Shown in pieces: positions 10,201-19,927 of a DNA stretch of 28,061 bases; the first letter of the stretch is position 1; every line of letters begins with the position of its first letter. The stretch spans positions 1 to 28,061 of the forward strand of contig JAUCBJ010000725.1 in NCBI GenBank assembly GCA_032718475.1, in the 5' to 3' direction. The position numbers were made by a program, and so were the translations under genes. The notes below the pieces were generated by a model that was given only the letters and a program-made list of their open reading frames with translations, made no database searches and had not been told where the DNA came from. The DNA comes from Nemertoderma westbladi (taxonomy: Eukaryota; Xenacoelomorpha; Nemertodermatida; Nemertodermatidae).

Positions 10201-10924
10201 CGGGATTGAATGAATAACCAAACCAAGAACTGCACAATAAAATGGTTGTATGCGTGGTAAGGGCAGAATAATTGGTAATTGAATTCATTTTATCTCTGTG
10301 AAACTGCCCATGTACAAACTTCCCAGACACCGGGAGGGTGCGGAAAATTTCAGGTCTGTCGTCATTCTAATGCCTGGAAAAGGTGAGTGATCAAAAAGGT
10401 AACGGAATAGCCCAAAATGCACAAAAATAACTATAAATAAATATTATTCTAGCATTTTAGTAATTTGAGTTTGGCCGTCGGCGCAACGTGAATCACTAAT
10501 TGAGAGGGTTCTGAGAGGATTATTACTAAATACAGTATGTACGTGGATATTAAATGCTTAAAGATAATAATAATTTAAAACAAAATACAGTATATGACGT
10601 TATAATAATAATAAAATAAATAATTATATGTACTGGAAAAAGGTTAATTACTGTCATGGGTAAAGGGTTCGGTGGCGACATTATAGGGAAAATGGGCTTA
10701 AAGCCGCAACTCGCATAGTGGGCAAAGCCGCAACAAAAGGATAATGGGCTCTACCGCCGCAACAATGGTCACAACTACTACTGGTAGGTTACGAAACTGA
10801 AAGTAAATAAATAAGGGGGCCTAAATAAATAATAAATAGAAATACGATTAAATATTGGATGAGAGTGGATAAATAAATAGGATAAATGGGACAGACGAAT
10901 TTCATTGCAGCTAAATTTTTGATG
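10201..10924. other. Probable body of a BEL/Pao 3' LTR (minus strand), end not located
   Basis: This lies directly downstream, on the minus strand, of the polypurine tract at 10946-10957, so some of it should be the 3' LTR. A GCCGCAAC motif recurs three times at 10700-10763. Without the 5' LTR the outer boundary cannot be set. Confidence 0.4.
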
Positions 10925-10978
10925 TGTCGAGCGTTAGCCTACACACCCCGCCCCCTGAGATTTGTGAAATAAATCTCA
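10925..10978 (-). promoter_or_regulatory. Polypurine tract and start of the 3' LTR (BEL/Pao element)
   Basis: On the minus strand a purine tract, AGGGGGCGGGG (10956-10946), is followed by TGTGTAGGCTAACGC (from 10945), a good LTR start with TG. Just upstream, 10956-10978 forms an 8-bp stem (TGAGATTT/AAATCTCA). The tract normally primes plus-strand DNA synthesis in LTR elements. It lies about 100 bp after the coding end, as expected. Confidence 0.65.
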
Positions 10979-11083
10979 GAAGAAAGAAAAATAAAGCGCT
11001 AACGCCAATAAATTCATAAATCCCTTCACCAAATATTACAAGACAGTACCGGGTTCATAGGCATAAGGCAGAATCGGCAGAAT

Positions 11084-11863
11084 TTATGGAGGGGTCGGGT
11101 TCGTATTGAGGTCGGTAGCCGCTGTTTTGGACGAGGGAGTCGGACGGAAACCCCAATAGGATTTCGGTCCCGCGGAATCGACTTCCTCCAGAAGGCAGAG
11201 TTTGGTAACTGGACGCATCAGGATCGAGTCGCCAGAGGTCGCCACTAGGACAGACCTGACTCTGCCATCTTTGCCGGGTCGAACTTGAGCTACTCGGCCT
11301 AGGTTCCACGAGTTTCTCGGACGTTTATCTTCGGCCATAAGCACGAGATCACCAACACGGAGGTTCCGCTTGGGGTCCAACCACTTCTGGCGTTGATGGA
11401 GAATGGGCAGTCGGAGATCCAGATATCCCAGAAAGTATCAACTAGGCTCTGGGCTCGTCTCCATGACTTCCTGGATAACTCGTCCTTGCGAACAAACACC
11501 CCTGGGGAAGTGAGGTGGACGGGATTCCTTAAGAGGAAATGTCTCGGCGCGAGAGGTTGATCGCCAGTATGGTCGTCGGTAACAGGAGTTAATGGTCGAG
11601 AGTTTAGTATTCCTTCCACTTCGGCCAGGATAGTGCGGAAGGTATCCTCATTGACTCGAGTTGAGTCTTTGAGAGTCGAGTAGGGCGCGGTTTTAACGCT
11701 GCGTATCAACCGTTCCCAGACTCCGGAGCTGTGTGGCGCCAGGGGGGTCTGGAAGTGCCACTCGCATTCAGCGGAAATTTGGAGGAACGTTGAAACCTTG
11801 TCGTGATCTACATCAGCCCAGGATCGTTTCAGCTCTGTCTCCGCACCAACAAAGTTCGTTCCC
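11084..11863 (-). pseudogene. C-terminal part of a BEL/Pao polyprotein: integrase end plus DUF5641-like domain
   Basis: The minus strand encodes the end of a BEL/Pao integrase: GTNFVGAETEL near 11862, the conserved LAPHSSGVWERLIRSVK near 11745, then ILNSRPLTPV near 11595 (catalytic Glu region). A frameshift near 11415 leads to the DUF5641-like tail RNLRVGDLVLMAEDKRPRN and the closing RPVTKLCLLEE near 11190. Gag, protease, reverse transcriptase and RNase H are all missing. Homology starts abruptly at 11863, next to a host-like ORF. An LTR element does not normally lose its 5' side during insertion, so a later deletion or recombination is likely. Confidence 0.88.
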
Positions 11864-12139
11864 AGGTGAATTAAAGAACATACTGACGTCAAATTGTGAT
11901 GTAGGCTCAATGCCTTCACTGGTGCTTCCACTGTTACTGGTTTCCATAGTTCCAGATTTTTCCTTTTGAATTGCATGTTTGAGTAACAGCTCCTGTCCTC
12001 TGACTAAATTGAGCCTATCAACATCATCACTATCCAGCAATGACAGTACAAATCTGCTGTTTACGCCGAATTCATTAAGAGATTTAATAGTTTCTTGTGT
12101 AAATGAGTATGAACTCAAATAGTTTTCCCAGTCACTCAT
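11864..12139 (-). CDS. SAM-domain-like protein fragment, cut by the BEL/Pao remnant
   Basis: The frame starts at an ATG (12139) and runs about 92 codons before the BEL/Pao junction. Residues 1-60 look like a SAM-type helical bundle: a start MSDWENYLSSYSF, then TIKSLNEFG, LSLLDSDDVDRLNL, GQELLLKHAIQK. Such short SAM-like heads are protein-protein interaction modules found in many invertebrate gene families. A Ser/Thr/Glu-rich linker follows. The frame upstream of the ATG stays open, so this may be an internal exon; a possible partner exon is at 12250-12744 on the same strand. The 3' part of the gene is absent. The SAM assignment is from pattern only. Confidence 0.5.
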
Positions 12140-12249
12140 AATACTTGCTTCTCGTAAAGTATAAATAAGATTTACACATACAATTTACAAATTAACATAT
12201 ACATACAGTATATCGGCCAATGCCAATATTACTTACAAATGCGAACAAT

Positions 12250-12744
12250 CTACCAAATGCTAAATTTCAGAGGTACGTACACTTTCGAGCTTAAAACACT
12301 ATTGTAGGCAGACAATGGATAATAATTCACAGTTTTGTCAGATAGAATGTCAACAAAACAATAACTATTAAATGTAGTGATTTGATTCAGACCAAGTTCT
12401 TCATGAATTTCTGAATTGTATTTTTCACAAAGGAAAGATGGTGTCCCCTCACGGCCATCTGTATGGAAACTCGAAAAAATATGCAAAATGTCATAAAATG
12501 ATTCAGCAATGTCCACCAACCAATCGTGCTTATGGTACATAATGTCATTGATAGCAACCGAATCACTGACAAGGCATTGTTCATGGTCATCCGCAAATGC
12601 GCTTGTAAGAAGTAAGCTGACTGCATTTGGCTCGAGCAGTAAATCTTCAATACCTACTGAGTGGAGATTTGTATAAAAAACTGCTTCACCATTTATGAAA
12701 GTCTTTGTCTCTAAGTGGTTTAGCAAAAGATTTATCAAACAGAA
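12250..12744 (-). CDS. Unknown open fragment, about 164 codons, no ATG at its start
   Basis: A stop-free minus-strand frame runs from just after a TAA (12747-12745) to TAG (12252-12250). It contains an acidic, hydrophobic protein with motifs such as LLLEPNAVSLLLTSAF and HKHDWLVDIAESFYDIL. The first in-frame ATG is 66 codons in, so the fragment is either an exon (a possible acceptor, CTAAACCACTTAG, ends near 12712) or a degraded gene. A good donor, GTAAGT, sits at 12236-12231, just past the stop. Another GT within the last codons could splice in phase into the SAM-like fragment at 12139. A promoter-like cluster lies upstream (12858-12991). No family was recognised. Confidence 0.45.
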   Translation of the reverse strand, partial: FCLINLLLNHLETKTFINGEAVFYTNLHSVGIEDLLLEPNAVSLLLTSAFADDHEQCLVSDSVAINDIMYHKHDWLVDIAESFYDILHIFSSFHTDGREGTPSFLCEKYNSEIHEELGLNQITTFNSYCFVDILSDKTVNYYPLSAYNSVLSSKVYVPLKFSIW

Positions 12745-12857
12745 TTACAATAGTTTCAACAAGAAACCAACAAAGTATAACGAAATGATTAGTGCAAGCA
12801 AGTAGAAGTATGTGTTTTACAAGATTTTACAAGTGATAACCGAAGGCAAACCAGCCC

Positions 12858-12991
12858 TTTATATACTAAATCTGGGACATAGAATTCACTAGAACCTTCG
12901 AGAGTATTCGATGGCCTCACATTGGAGCAATAAGATATTCCATGCCCTATGATTGGCCCAACTCATCGTTCGATACGTTGTACGTCATTGG
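12858..12991 (-). promoter_or_regulatory. Heat-shock-type promoter: TATA box, four HSE pentamers, three CCAAT boxes
   Basis: On the minus strand TATATAAA lies at 12865-12858. Upstream, 12891-12910 divides into four contiguous pentamers in alternating orientation with cores GAA, TTC, GAG, TTC: a heat-shock factor site with one off-consensus unit. Three CCAAT boxes (ATTGG on the plus strand) follow at 12921-12925, 12952-12956 and 12987-12991, spaced about 31-35 bp. This order is that of metazoan hsp70-type promoters. It would start transcription near 12830 towards 12744. Confidence 0.6.
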
Positions 12992-13036
12992 CTTACCAAT
13001 CTGTACCAAATGAAAATAAATGGCCCCAAAATACAA

Positions 13037-13116
13037 ATTTCCCGACCGGGATTCGAACTCGTAACCTATCTGTAATGTAACCAACGCCTTAACCATCTGA
13101 CCTTACACCACGAGAG
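13037..13116 (-). repeat. tRNA-derived sequence (SINE head or tRNA pseudogene)
   Basis: The minus strand carries a B box, GAGTTCGAATCCCGG (13062-13048), and an A-box-like GGTCAGATGGTTAAGGCG (13102-13085), as in Leu/Ser-type tRNAs. The T stem has two mismatches and the acceptor ends do not pair, so it is not a working tRNA. A SINE head is the most likely reading. Confidence 0.65.
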
Positions 13117-13282
13117 TAGCTAGGGGTTTTATGTATACAAATATGAATAGGCATATTACATTACTGTAACTTAATCAAAATGCGTCGGATTTTCGAAAGT
13201 TTTTACGTTAAAGTTAAACTACAAATGATATCTTATAGTGAAATAATTCATCAGGGTACTTTTCGAGTTATAGCACCATTTT

Positions 13283-14681
13283 TTAACCCTACTTTTGGCA
13301 CTTTTTTTGAGACGTTTTTTGAAAATTACATTTCATTAAATATGAATTGTAACATCTCTATTTTTGATTAACACCGGTTTTTTGGTGTTAGAAATTGGAT
13401 GGAATTCATATAAATTGATTTAGAAATTTCAAACTTGTTTTTTTCGATGGGTGCCAAATTTTGGTGCCAGCACCAAATTTTGAAATAAGTCAATTTTGTA
13501 AATTGATTGTTTGAAACTTGTTTATTACGCAATTGGAGTTTTTTGAGGTTCTGGATTCGATGAAATATATACGAGTTGAACCAAGCGTATCAAACTTCTA
13601 TTTTTCGGTGCTGTGTGCTAATTTGGTGAGGCTAGCACGAAATTTTGAAAATCCATTCAATATATAAAATTGCTTGTGACAATTTATTTCTTGCGTTTTA
13701 GAGGTTTATGGCTGTTCTGAATTCAATGGAAAATATAATTATCGAACTAGACATCTCAAACTTGTATATTTCGGATGTGGGTGCAAAATGTGGTGCTAGC
13801 ACCAAATTTTGAAAACCATCAAATATATCAATTGATTGTGTCACCTTGTTTCTTGCGTTATACGGGTTTGTGATGGTTCTGAATTCAATGGAATCAGTAA
13901 AAATTTCATAAGAGTTCTCAAACTTGTATTTTTCGCCGGTGGGTGAAAATTGTTGTGCCAGCACCAAATTTTGGAAAATATGCAAATTGATAAGTAGATA
14001 TTATCACCTTGTTTCTTGCGTTATATGGGTTTATGAGGGTCCTGAATCCGATGGAATCAATAAAAACAGCACTGGACATCGCAAACTTGTACTTTTTGGT
14101 GATGAGTACGAAATTTGGTGCTAGCACCAAAATTTGCTAAATTACGCCGAAAAATACAAGTAGCAATGATCTGGCATATTAGAAATGTATTCCATTAGAA
14201 TCAGCGCCCTCGAAAACCTGAAAATGTGAATTTATAGCATCGTATAAGTGAATTAAAAATTTTGTGTTCTAACTGAAAAGTGATGGTTACTTGTTTTTTT
14301 CATTTTTTTCCTACGCAGAGAGGACTAAACAGCCATTTATAGTAATCATATCATTTTTAAATATTTTCCAATGTATTTTGCACCCCAAAAAACCTGTATT
14401 GAAAAATAATTAGCCGAAAATGTAACTTTCATATTTTGTGAAAATTGTGCACTACTTGTAATTTTGGTGCTGCAATATAACCACCCCAGTACATTTTTTC
14501 GAAAATTTATTTTTTCGGTCGGATCCAGACAAGTGATATGTACACAGTACATACTGTATACGTACAAACAAAAAATCAGACGTTTTCGTAAATATTTGTA
14601 GATTTTAGAGGGGGGGGGGGTCAATATGACCCCATCCCGGTATTTGTACAACATTTTATAGCCCGGTACTAATAGGGTTAA
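13283..14681 (-). mobile_element. piggyBac-like non-autonomous element, copy 1
   Basis: The element is flanked by TTAA on both sides (13283-13286 and 14678-14681), with CCCTA at the left inner end and TAGGG at the right. TTAA target duplication with CCC ends is the hallmark of the piggyBac superfamily. The body holds five tandem units of about 163 bp centred on GCTAGC-type palindromes at 13468, 13633, 13797, 13959 and 14122 (full core TTTGGTGCTAGCACCAAA). A subterminal GGGGTCAATATGACCCC palindrome with a G10 run lies at 14610-14632. No transposase is present. The left end differs from that of copies 2 and 3, so it may carry a rearranged end. Confidence 0.75.
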
Positions 14682-15019
14682 GCATTTTCAATTTTTCCTT
14701 TTTCATAATTTCCTGGTAAATTAGACTCGTAACAACTACAGTAACACAGACATATAAACCTCATAGCCAGTCTATAAGTGACCTTCGGGGCCCTGGGCTA
14801 TAGAGGTGTATCACCTTCTGACAGCAAATTTATTAATATTATAGTGATAAATACTGTAATAATAAATAACTTGAAAATCGACAGTTTTTCACATTTTTCT
14901 GCTATTTTCGTTAGAAAATAAATGGCCATGTTTGTAACTAACCAAAATGCGCGGGTGAATTATTTCCCAAACTATGGGTCCATAATCATGGCCAGGCCAC
15001 TAACTTTATTGATAACTAT
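14682..15019. other. No gene seen
   Basis: AT-rich spacer. Confidence 0.6.
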
Positions 15020-15156
15020 ATTTATTACCCTGATATTTTGTTATTTTTCCGGTTATTTTAACCCGAGGAACAGGAACTAGCCGAGGCGTAGCCGAGGCTT
15101 TCCTGTTCCGGGGGTTAAAATAACCGGAAAAATAACAAAATATCAGGGTAATAAAT
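15020..15156. repeat. Strong hairpin with 57-bp arms
   Basis: The arm at 15020-15076 matches the reverse complement of 15100-15156 with only two or three mismatches, near CCCGAGGAAC/CCCCCGGAAC. The 23-base loop contains a duplicated AGCCGAGGC. Such near-perfection suggests a recent foldback event. It touches the next element directly. Confidence 0.9.
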
Positions 15157-15157
15157 G

Positions 15158-16682
15158 TGTTGTTACCAACTAATCTCGGAAAAAATAACCAACTACATCA
15201 TGTTTATATCAAGAAGCCACTATTAATTTACAATATACCAAACCCATCCAGATACCCTAGATTTCTAAAAGGGTTTTGTTTGGGGGTAGAAATATAAAAA
15301 TGGGGCTTGGAAATTTTGGGGGGAGACACTATTTACAAATTAATAAATAACACGAGCGGCCAAGGCATAAAATAAAGAAATAACATGAGCGGGCCTATGC
15401 CTAACAATTTCCCCCTGGCGGGTAAACTGGAATAAAGTAAAAAAAACAAATAAATATAATAGATTAAATAATAAAGTAATATAAAATAAATGATGGAAAA
15501 TACTAGAATTTATTTCCATTCCACAGTATGTATAGGTAACACGATGATAGTGATGGGAGTCTACTCGGGACAGCTGAGAGCGTTACATTGTGTGGAATTG
15601 GGTGAGACACAATGTAGACAGAACCATTCGTGTGAGAATAGGTGAATGTAGGCTTACCATACTGTATACGATGTACCAATTTAACTTAAGAATAAACTTA
15701 CGTATTACAGTATATGAGAAAAAAGTAGAACATTTTGTTTCTCAATATTCTCTCAACCCTTTATTAACCTCGCTGAAGCTCGGTAAATAAAATGCCTCGC
15801 GAATAATGAAAAAAAGTTCTACTTTTTTTCCCATGTAATAAATAATTATTTATTCTTAAATTGTTACTTTTTCGCCCGAATTTAGACCAAAATCTGGAGA
15901 AAACATTTAACTTTTTTTCCTGGCGAAAAAAGTAAAATATAATATTTTTGGTGGAATTTCTTAAATTGTATTACCGTTGTACCGGTACCGTAGTTATACA
16001 GCATTGTGCATGTGCAGTATGTAAACCTACGTTATTTACAACTGGTAGGTACAAGTCTGTCTGTCTGGTACGTTCGTCTTTACGCTAGAATCGTAGAATC
16101 TGTTGAGAATGGCATTCCTGCCATGATCAGGATGCTGCCGTCCATAATTGTCAACTACCGAAAGTAAAAATCTCTGAGTAGGCTGAGTTGAGTGTGCAAT
16201 CTGAACTTGTAGTGTAGGCCTACCAGTACTGCATTTCCCGTTTAGTTTGCCAGTACCGGTACATTAGATTATTGCCCAATATGCTCTGTTCTGTAGGCGT
16301 ACCGGTCAGGTAGGTTTTGTAGTTGCAAGGCAGTGATGTGATTGAGACCTTAAAGGAAGCTGTGGTACCACTACCGGTACTGTACGATGCATGCAGTCAG
16401 TCTACCTACAATCTGAACTGAAAACATACCATAGGCCTACGCTAGTCTTATTCTTACAACTTTCACTTTCACTCATGTTAGTAAAGGTACCGGTACCGTA
16501 AGCTAACTACTGTATACACAACACGTCAAACAGGCATAAATATAATTTCAACATGCAGATTGCAGATACCGGAGTGTTGAAAAATAAATGTGTTATTTTT
16601 TCCTAGGACTAAAATAACACTATTTTTAGATAGGTTATCATTGCGATTGTGTTATTTTTTCCGGGATTGGTTGGTAACAACA
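15158..16682. mobile_element. 1.5-kb element with 32-bp terminal inverted repeats
   Basis: The left end TGTTGTTACCAAC (15158 on) and right end GTTGGTAACAACA (to 16682) continue inward as inverted repeats of 32 bp with about three mismatches, including a shared GGAAAAAATAAC. Inside are smaller inverted repeats: GAAAAAAGTAGAAC at 15717-15732 against GTTCTACTTTTTTTC at 15812-15828, and GTGTTATTTT/AAAATAACAC near 16589-16620. TACCGGTA palindromes are concentrated at 15975-16500. There is no transposase, so it is non-autonomous. No convincing target duplication was seen. Confidence 0.7.
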
Positions 16683-17386
16683 AATTATATATCATTATTT
16701 ATAATTAATAGATTGGACATCGACCGTTTTCAATATTTTTTGTTTATTTTACTCAGATGACTAAGTAAGTAGGCCTACTGAGACTGACTGTACGTCAAAA
16801 TTAGTTTCAGAAATGTTTGGGAATTATTTACAATCCGGTTTAATAACTGAGGCTGAACCCGGACATCGAAATTTTTTTTTAAATTGAATTTTTTTCTCAT
16901 ACTGTAATAAGCAAAGCGGAATGGAGTTCATAAAACTTGCCAAAATGTCTATGGAATTATTTTCGACAAAAATTCAGTTCAGCCAATGGGTGCCTAACCA
17001 ATTTAATTTCACCCTTAATCTAAAAATGTGTTGGACGTATTCAATTATATATGCTAAACATTTATATTTAATTGTCTAAAACAAAACATAATTCATAATT
17101 CATTCACTTTGGTACTGTAGGCCTACGTACCTTGCAGTTTTATACCCGTGGAAATTACTGAAATACTGATTATGATTAATATCTTAGAAACATCATTAAC
17201 AATATTCTAGAATAAAAACACTGTATTTTTATTAATTATTTAAATAAAATTCTATTATATATAACATATTTTATGTAATATACAGTAGTAAATACTCTGA
17301 GGATATGTAACCTGTTTACATAGTCGTAGGTACATAACAATAACATTAACATTGAAATAAAACTGAAACTAATAATAGAGTAAACA
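16683..17386. other. Upstream region of the 225-codon ORF; no gene seen
   Basis: AT-rich sequence with a TAGGCCTA palindrome at 16770 and another near 17118. No clear TATA or other promoter motif was found in front of the ORF at 17387. Confidence 0.5.
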
Positions 17387-18064
17387 ATGGATGATATGTA
17401 TCAAGAATCTAGTTCCACACCAGCACCGACATTGTCTGATTTTTATTCCCCATCACCAAGTTCGATTGGATCGGATATCGTATTCGAGTCGGACACTGAT
17501 AAGACCAATTCTCTAACTAAACGTTCACGAAAAGAAATGCTATTCAAGCATTGTCTTCATGAGGACCTCTTAGAAAGCGAAAGCATTTGGGTTATTGATT
17601 ACTCAATATATGAATCGTTGATTAACAGGCCTGGGTATAAACAGTTAGATCGCTCGAATTTACTGTCAAACTGTCAATATAGAAAAAGAAAAGTCGTTTC
17701 GATATATTGTTTTACTGAAAAAATAGAATTCGTTAATTGGTTTGCGTCAGAATCGAGATGGGACAGTTTGCGAGCAATTTATTTTTCAAATCAACTTCAG
17801 TATGAATTTTGTTTAATATATTATGATTCAGAAAATCAATTCAGATGGGATCAAATGAAGTTGATAGATCGCGAATATGAAAAAATAAATGCTGGCATGG
17901 GAGTGACAATGTATTTTGGCGAAAATTTCCACGATCCAAGAAACCGAATGGTCATACATGCATCAAAAAATGATATCAATTATCTGTTGGGGACTATTAA
18001 AATGTTCAAAAAACTTACGGGATCTTTAAAGCACCATACTACCAGGGCAAGTTTTCTCTTTTAA
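17387..18064 (+). CDS. Hypothetical 225-residue protein, single open exon
   Basis: The function is not recognised. The ATG is in strong context (A at -3, G at +4) and the frame is uninterrupted for 225 codons, unlike the decayed neighbours. Residues 1-40 are Ser/Pro/Asp/Glu-rich and probably disordered. KRSRKE (about 45-50) could be a nuclear signal. Residues 60-215 look like a compact fold rich in aromatic and charged residues (IWVIDYSIYESLI near 67, VVSIYCFTEKIEFVNWF near 102, YEFCLIYYDSENQFRW near 138, GVTMYFGENF near 171). No signal peptide or membrane segment is apparent. There is no AATAAA soon after the stop, so polyadenylation may be distant. It could be a host gene, a captured viral gene or a mobile-element accessory gene; nothing decides between these. 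Confidence 0.65.
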   Translation: MDDMYQESSSTPAPTLSDFYSPSPSSIGSDIVFESDTDKTNSLTKRSRKEMLFKHCLHEDLLESESIWVIDYSIYESLINRPGYKQLDRSNLLSNCQYRKRKVVSIYCFTEKIEFVNWFASESRWDSLRAIYFSNQLQYEFCLIYYDSENQFRWDQMKLIDREYEKINAGMGVTMYFGENFHDPRNRMVIHASKNDINYLLGTIKMFKKLTGSLKHHTTRASFLF

Positions 18065-18540
18065 GGTGGAATTCCCGCGCTCTCGTCAACGTGGTTATCA
18101 TATTGATACGGTTTGTTTGGTGTAGTGCGGGTCGACCTCAGGTGACGAATGAAATCAATAACAACAGTTATTACAGTACGAGCTTTCTAGTAACACGGGT
18201 TCTTCAGGTTATTATTGCTGTATATATAGGAATTATGTAATTATGTATGAACATAGAAACCACTGCACTAAACTGCTGGACTACAGTACTGCAGTATTAC
18301 AGTATATAAGGTCTAATTCGGTACTGGTCCCGTATGCGTACACGGGATACTACACCCCGCCACCAAATTTTTTGTACTAGCTAGTTTTTGATAATTTCTT
18401 TTTTTGATATGTTCTAGAACTTATTAGCTATTTGCTTATAAAAAACATAATGTTCAAGAACAAATATTTTTATTCTGGAATATATTAAAAAAAAGTTTGT
18501 TTTCGGCCTGGTTTGGAAACGTCCTGAACAAAAGAACGAC
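18065..18540. other. No gene seen
   Basis: Short CCCGCG and GGTCGACC patches near 18073-18140, then AT-rich sequence. Confidence 0.55.
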
Positions 18541-18670
18541 ATACGTGTGTTTTGTGTCTTACGACGTAATGCAAAAACATTGAGAGCAATACTCCAGGCA
18601 AATGTTAATTAATGGTGGCACTGAAATTCATTCCGATGAATGGGCTGCTTGCTTATTGTGGTACTTCCGT
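18541..18670 (+). pseudogene. Merlin/IS1595-type (ISXO2-like) transposase scrap
   Basis: Translated from about 18547, one frame reads VFCVLRRNAKTLRAILQ, and after a 1-bp shift near 18611 the next reads GGTEIHSDEWAAC. This matches the second-aspartate region of DDE transposases of the IS1595/Merlin group, where (T)xxSDxWxAY is typical. Only about 40 codons remain. It lies just before a LINE fragment and shares its first ORF only by chance. Confidence 0.55.
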
Positions 18671-18702
18671 AGGCATAACCAACAGAAAACGTCCATGGAG
18701 AG

Positions 18703-19013
18703 CAGCAAATAGCATTAAGACCAATCGTGCCAGTGGAGTAGATGGTGTCCCCCCTGAGGTCTTTAAAATACCTGAGTGTTTAAAGCTCATCTATCCCATC
18801 ATAGTAGACATGTACCGAACAACTAGAGTCCCACAAGAAATGAAAACAAATAAGTTGGTGCCAGTTCCCGAGAAGGGCAACCTAACACTCTATGGTTCTT
18901 TTCAGGGAATCTCATCGATCACGATTGCTGCAAAGCTATACAATAGAATTCTATTAATTCGCATCAGGGATCCCATTGAGAGACTTCTCTGTGGAAATCA
19001 GAATGGGTTCAAT
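18703..19013 (+). pseudogene. LINE family A copy 2, 5' segment of reverse transcriptase
   Basis: This closely matches 4040-4330: VDGVPPEVFKIPECLK, MYRTTRVPQEMKTNK, PVPEKGNL, DPIERLLCGNQNGF. Here the block between PECLK and NQNGF keeps one frame, so copy 2 is less damaged. It stops after NQNGF and joins the body of a piggyBac-like element. The palm A-C region, roughly 550 bp, is missing and was probably lost with the left end of that element. Confidence 0.88.
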
Positions 19014-19015
19014 TT

Positions 19016-19927
19016 TTGTCTAGATCCGACCGAAAAATAAATTTTCGAAAAAATGTACTGAGGTGGTTATATTGCAGCACCAAAATTACTTTTCAGTTAG
19101 AACACAACATTTTTAATTCACTTATACGATGCTATAAATTCACATTTTCAGGTTTTCGAGGGCGCTGATTCTAATGGAATACATTTCTAATATGCCAGAT
19201 CATTGCTTCTTGTATTTTTCGGCGTAATTTGGCAAATTTTGGTGCTAGCACTAAATTTCGTATCCATCACCAAAAAGTACAAGTTTGCGATGTCCAGTGC
19301 TGTTTTTATTGATTCCATTGGATTCAGGACCCTCATAAACCCGTATAACGCAAGAAACAAGGTGATACTATCTACTTATCAATTTGCATATTTTCCAAAA
19401 TTTGGTGCTGGCACAACAATTTTCACCCACCGGCGAAAAATACAAGTTTGAGAACTCTTATGAAATTTTTACTGATTCCATTGAATTCAGAACCATCACA
19501 AACCCGTATAACGCAAGAAACAAGGTGACACAATCAATTGATATATTTGATGGTTTTCAAAATTTGGTGCTAGCACCACATTTTGTACCCACATCCGAAA
19601 AATACAAGTTTGAGATGTCTAGTTCGATAATTATATTTTCCATTGAATTCAGAACAGCCATAAACCTCTAAAACGCAAGAAATAAATTGTCACAAGCAAT
19701 TTTATCTATTGAATGGATGTTCAAAATTTCGTGCTAGCACCAAAATTTGCACACAGCACCGAAAAATACCAATATTTTTGAAAACGGTTTTCACTACTAG
19801 GAAGACAATATATTTTTAGGAAAAGTCATAAAATTTCAGATTTCCAACTGCGTTTGTTTCAGAATTATAATAAAAAAACCACGGGGGGGGGGTCATATTG
19901 ACCCCCCTCCGGGTTTAATAGGGTTAA
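19016..19927 (+). mobile_element. piggyBac-like non-autonomous element, copy 2, left end deleted
   Basis: The right end is TAATAGGG followed by TTAA (19924-19927), next to a subterminal GGGGTCATATTGACCCC palindrome with G10 at 19883-19892. The TTAA is also present in the uninterrupted LINE copy (ATTAACTTTG on the minus strand near 5995), so it is a true target site. Four units of about 163 bp centre on 19246, 19409, 19571 and 19735. The left terminus is missing. The DNA between 19384 and 19671 is almost identical to the reverse of 13698-13985 in copy 1, suggesting recent amplification. Confidence 0.8.

Noticed and set aside
12387-12650. 87-codon minus-strand ORF overlapping the 164-codon fragment
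   Set aside because: It begins at a non-ATG codon and is an out-of-frame shadow.
13037-13116. A functional tRNA gene
   Set aside because: The T stem has mismatches and the acceptor ends do not pair.
13698-14130. Near-identical 95-codon ORFs at 13698-13985 (-) and 19384-19671 (+)
   Set aside because: They lie in the tandem units of the piggyBac-like element, change frame between units and have no coding signs; the identity reflects recent DNA copying.
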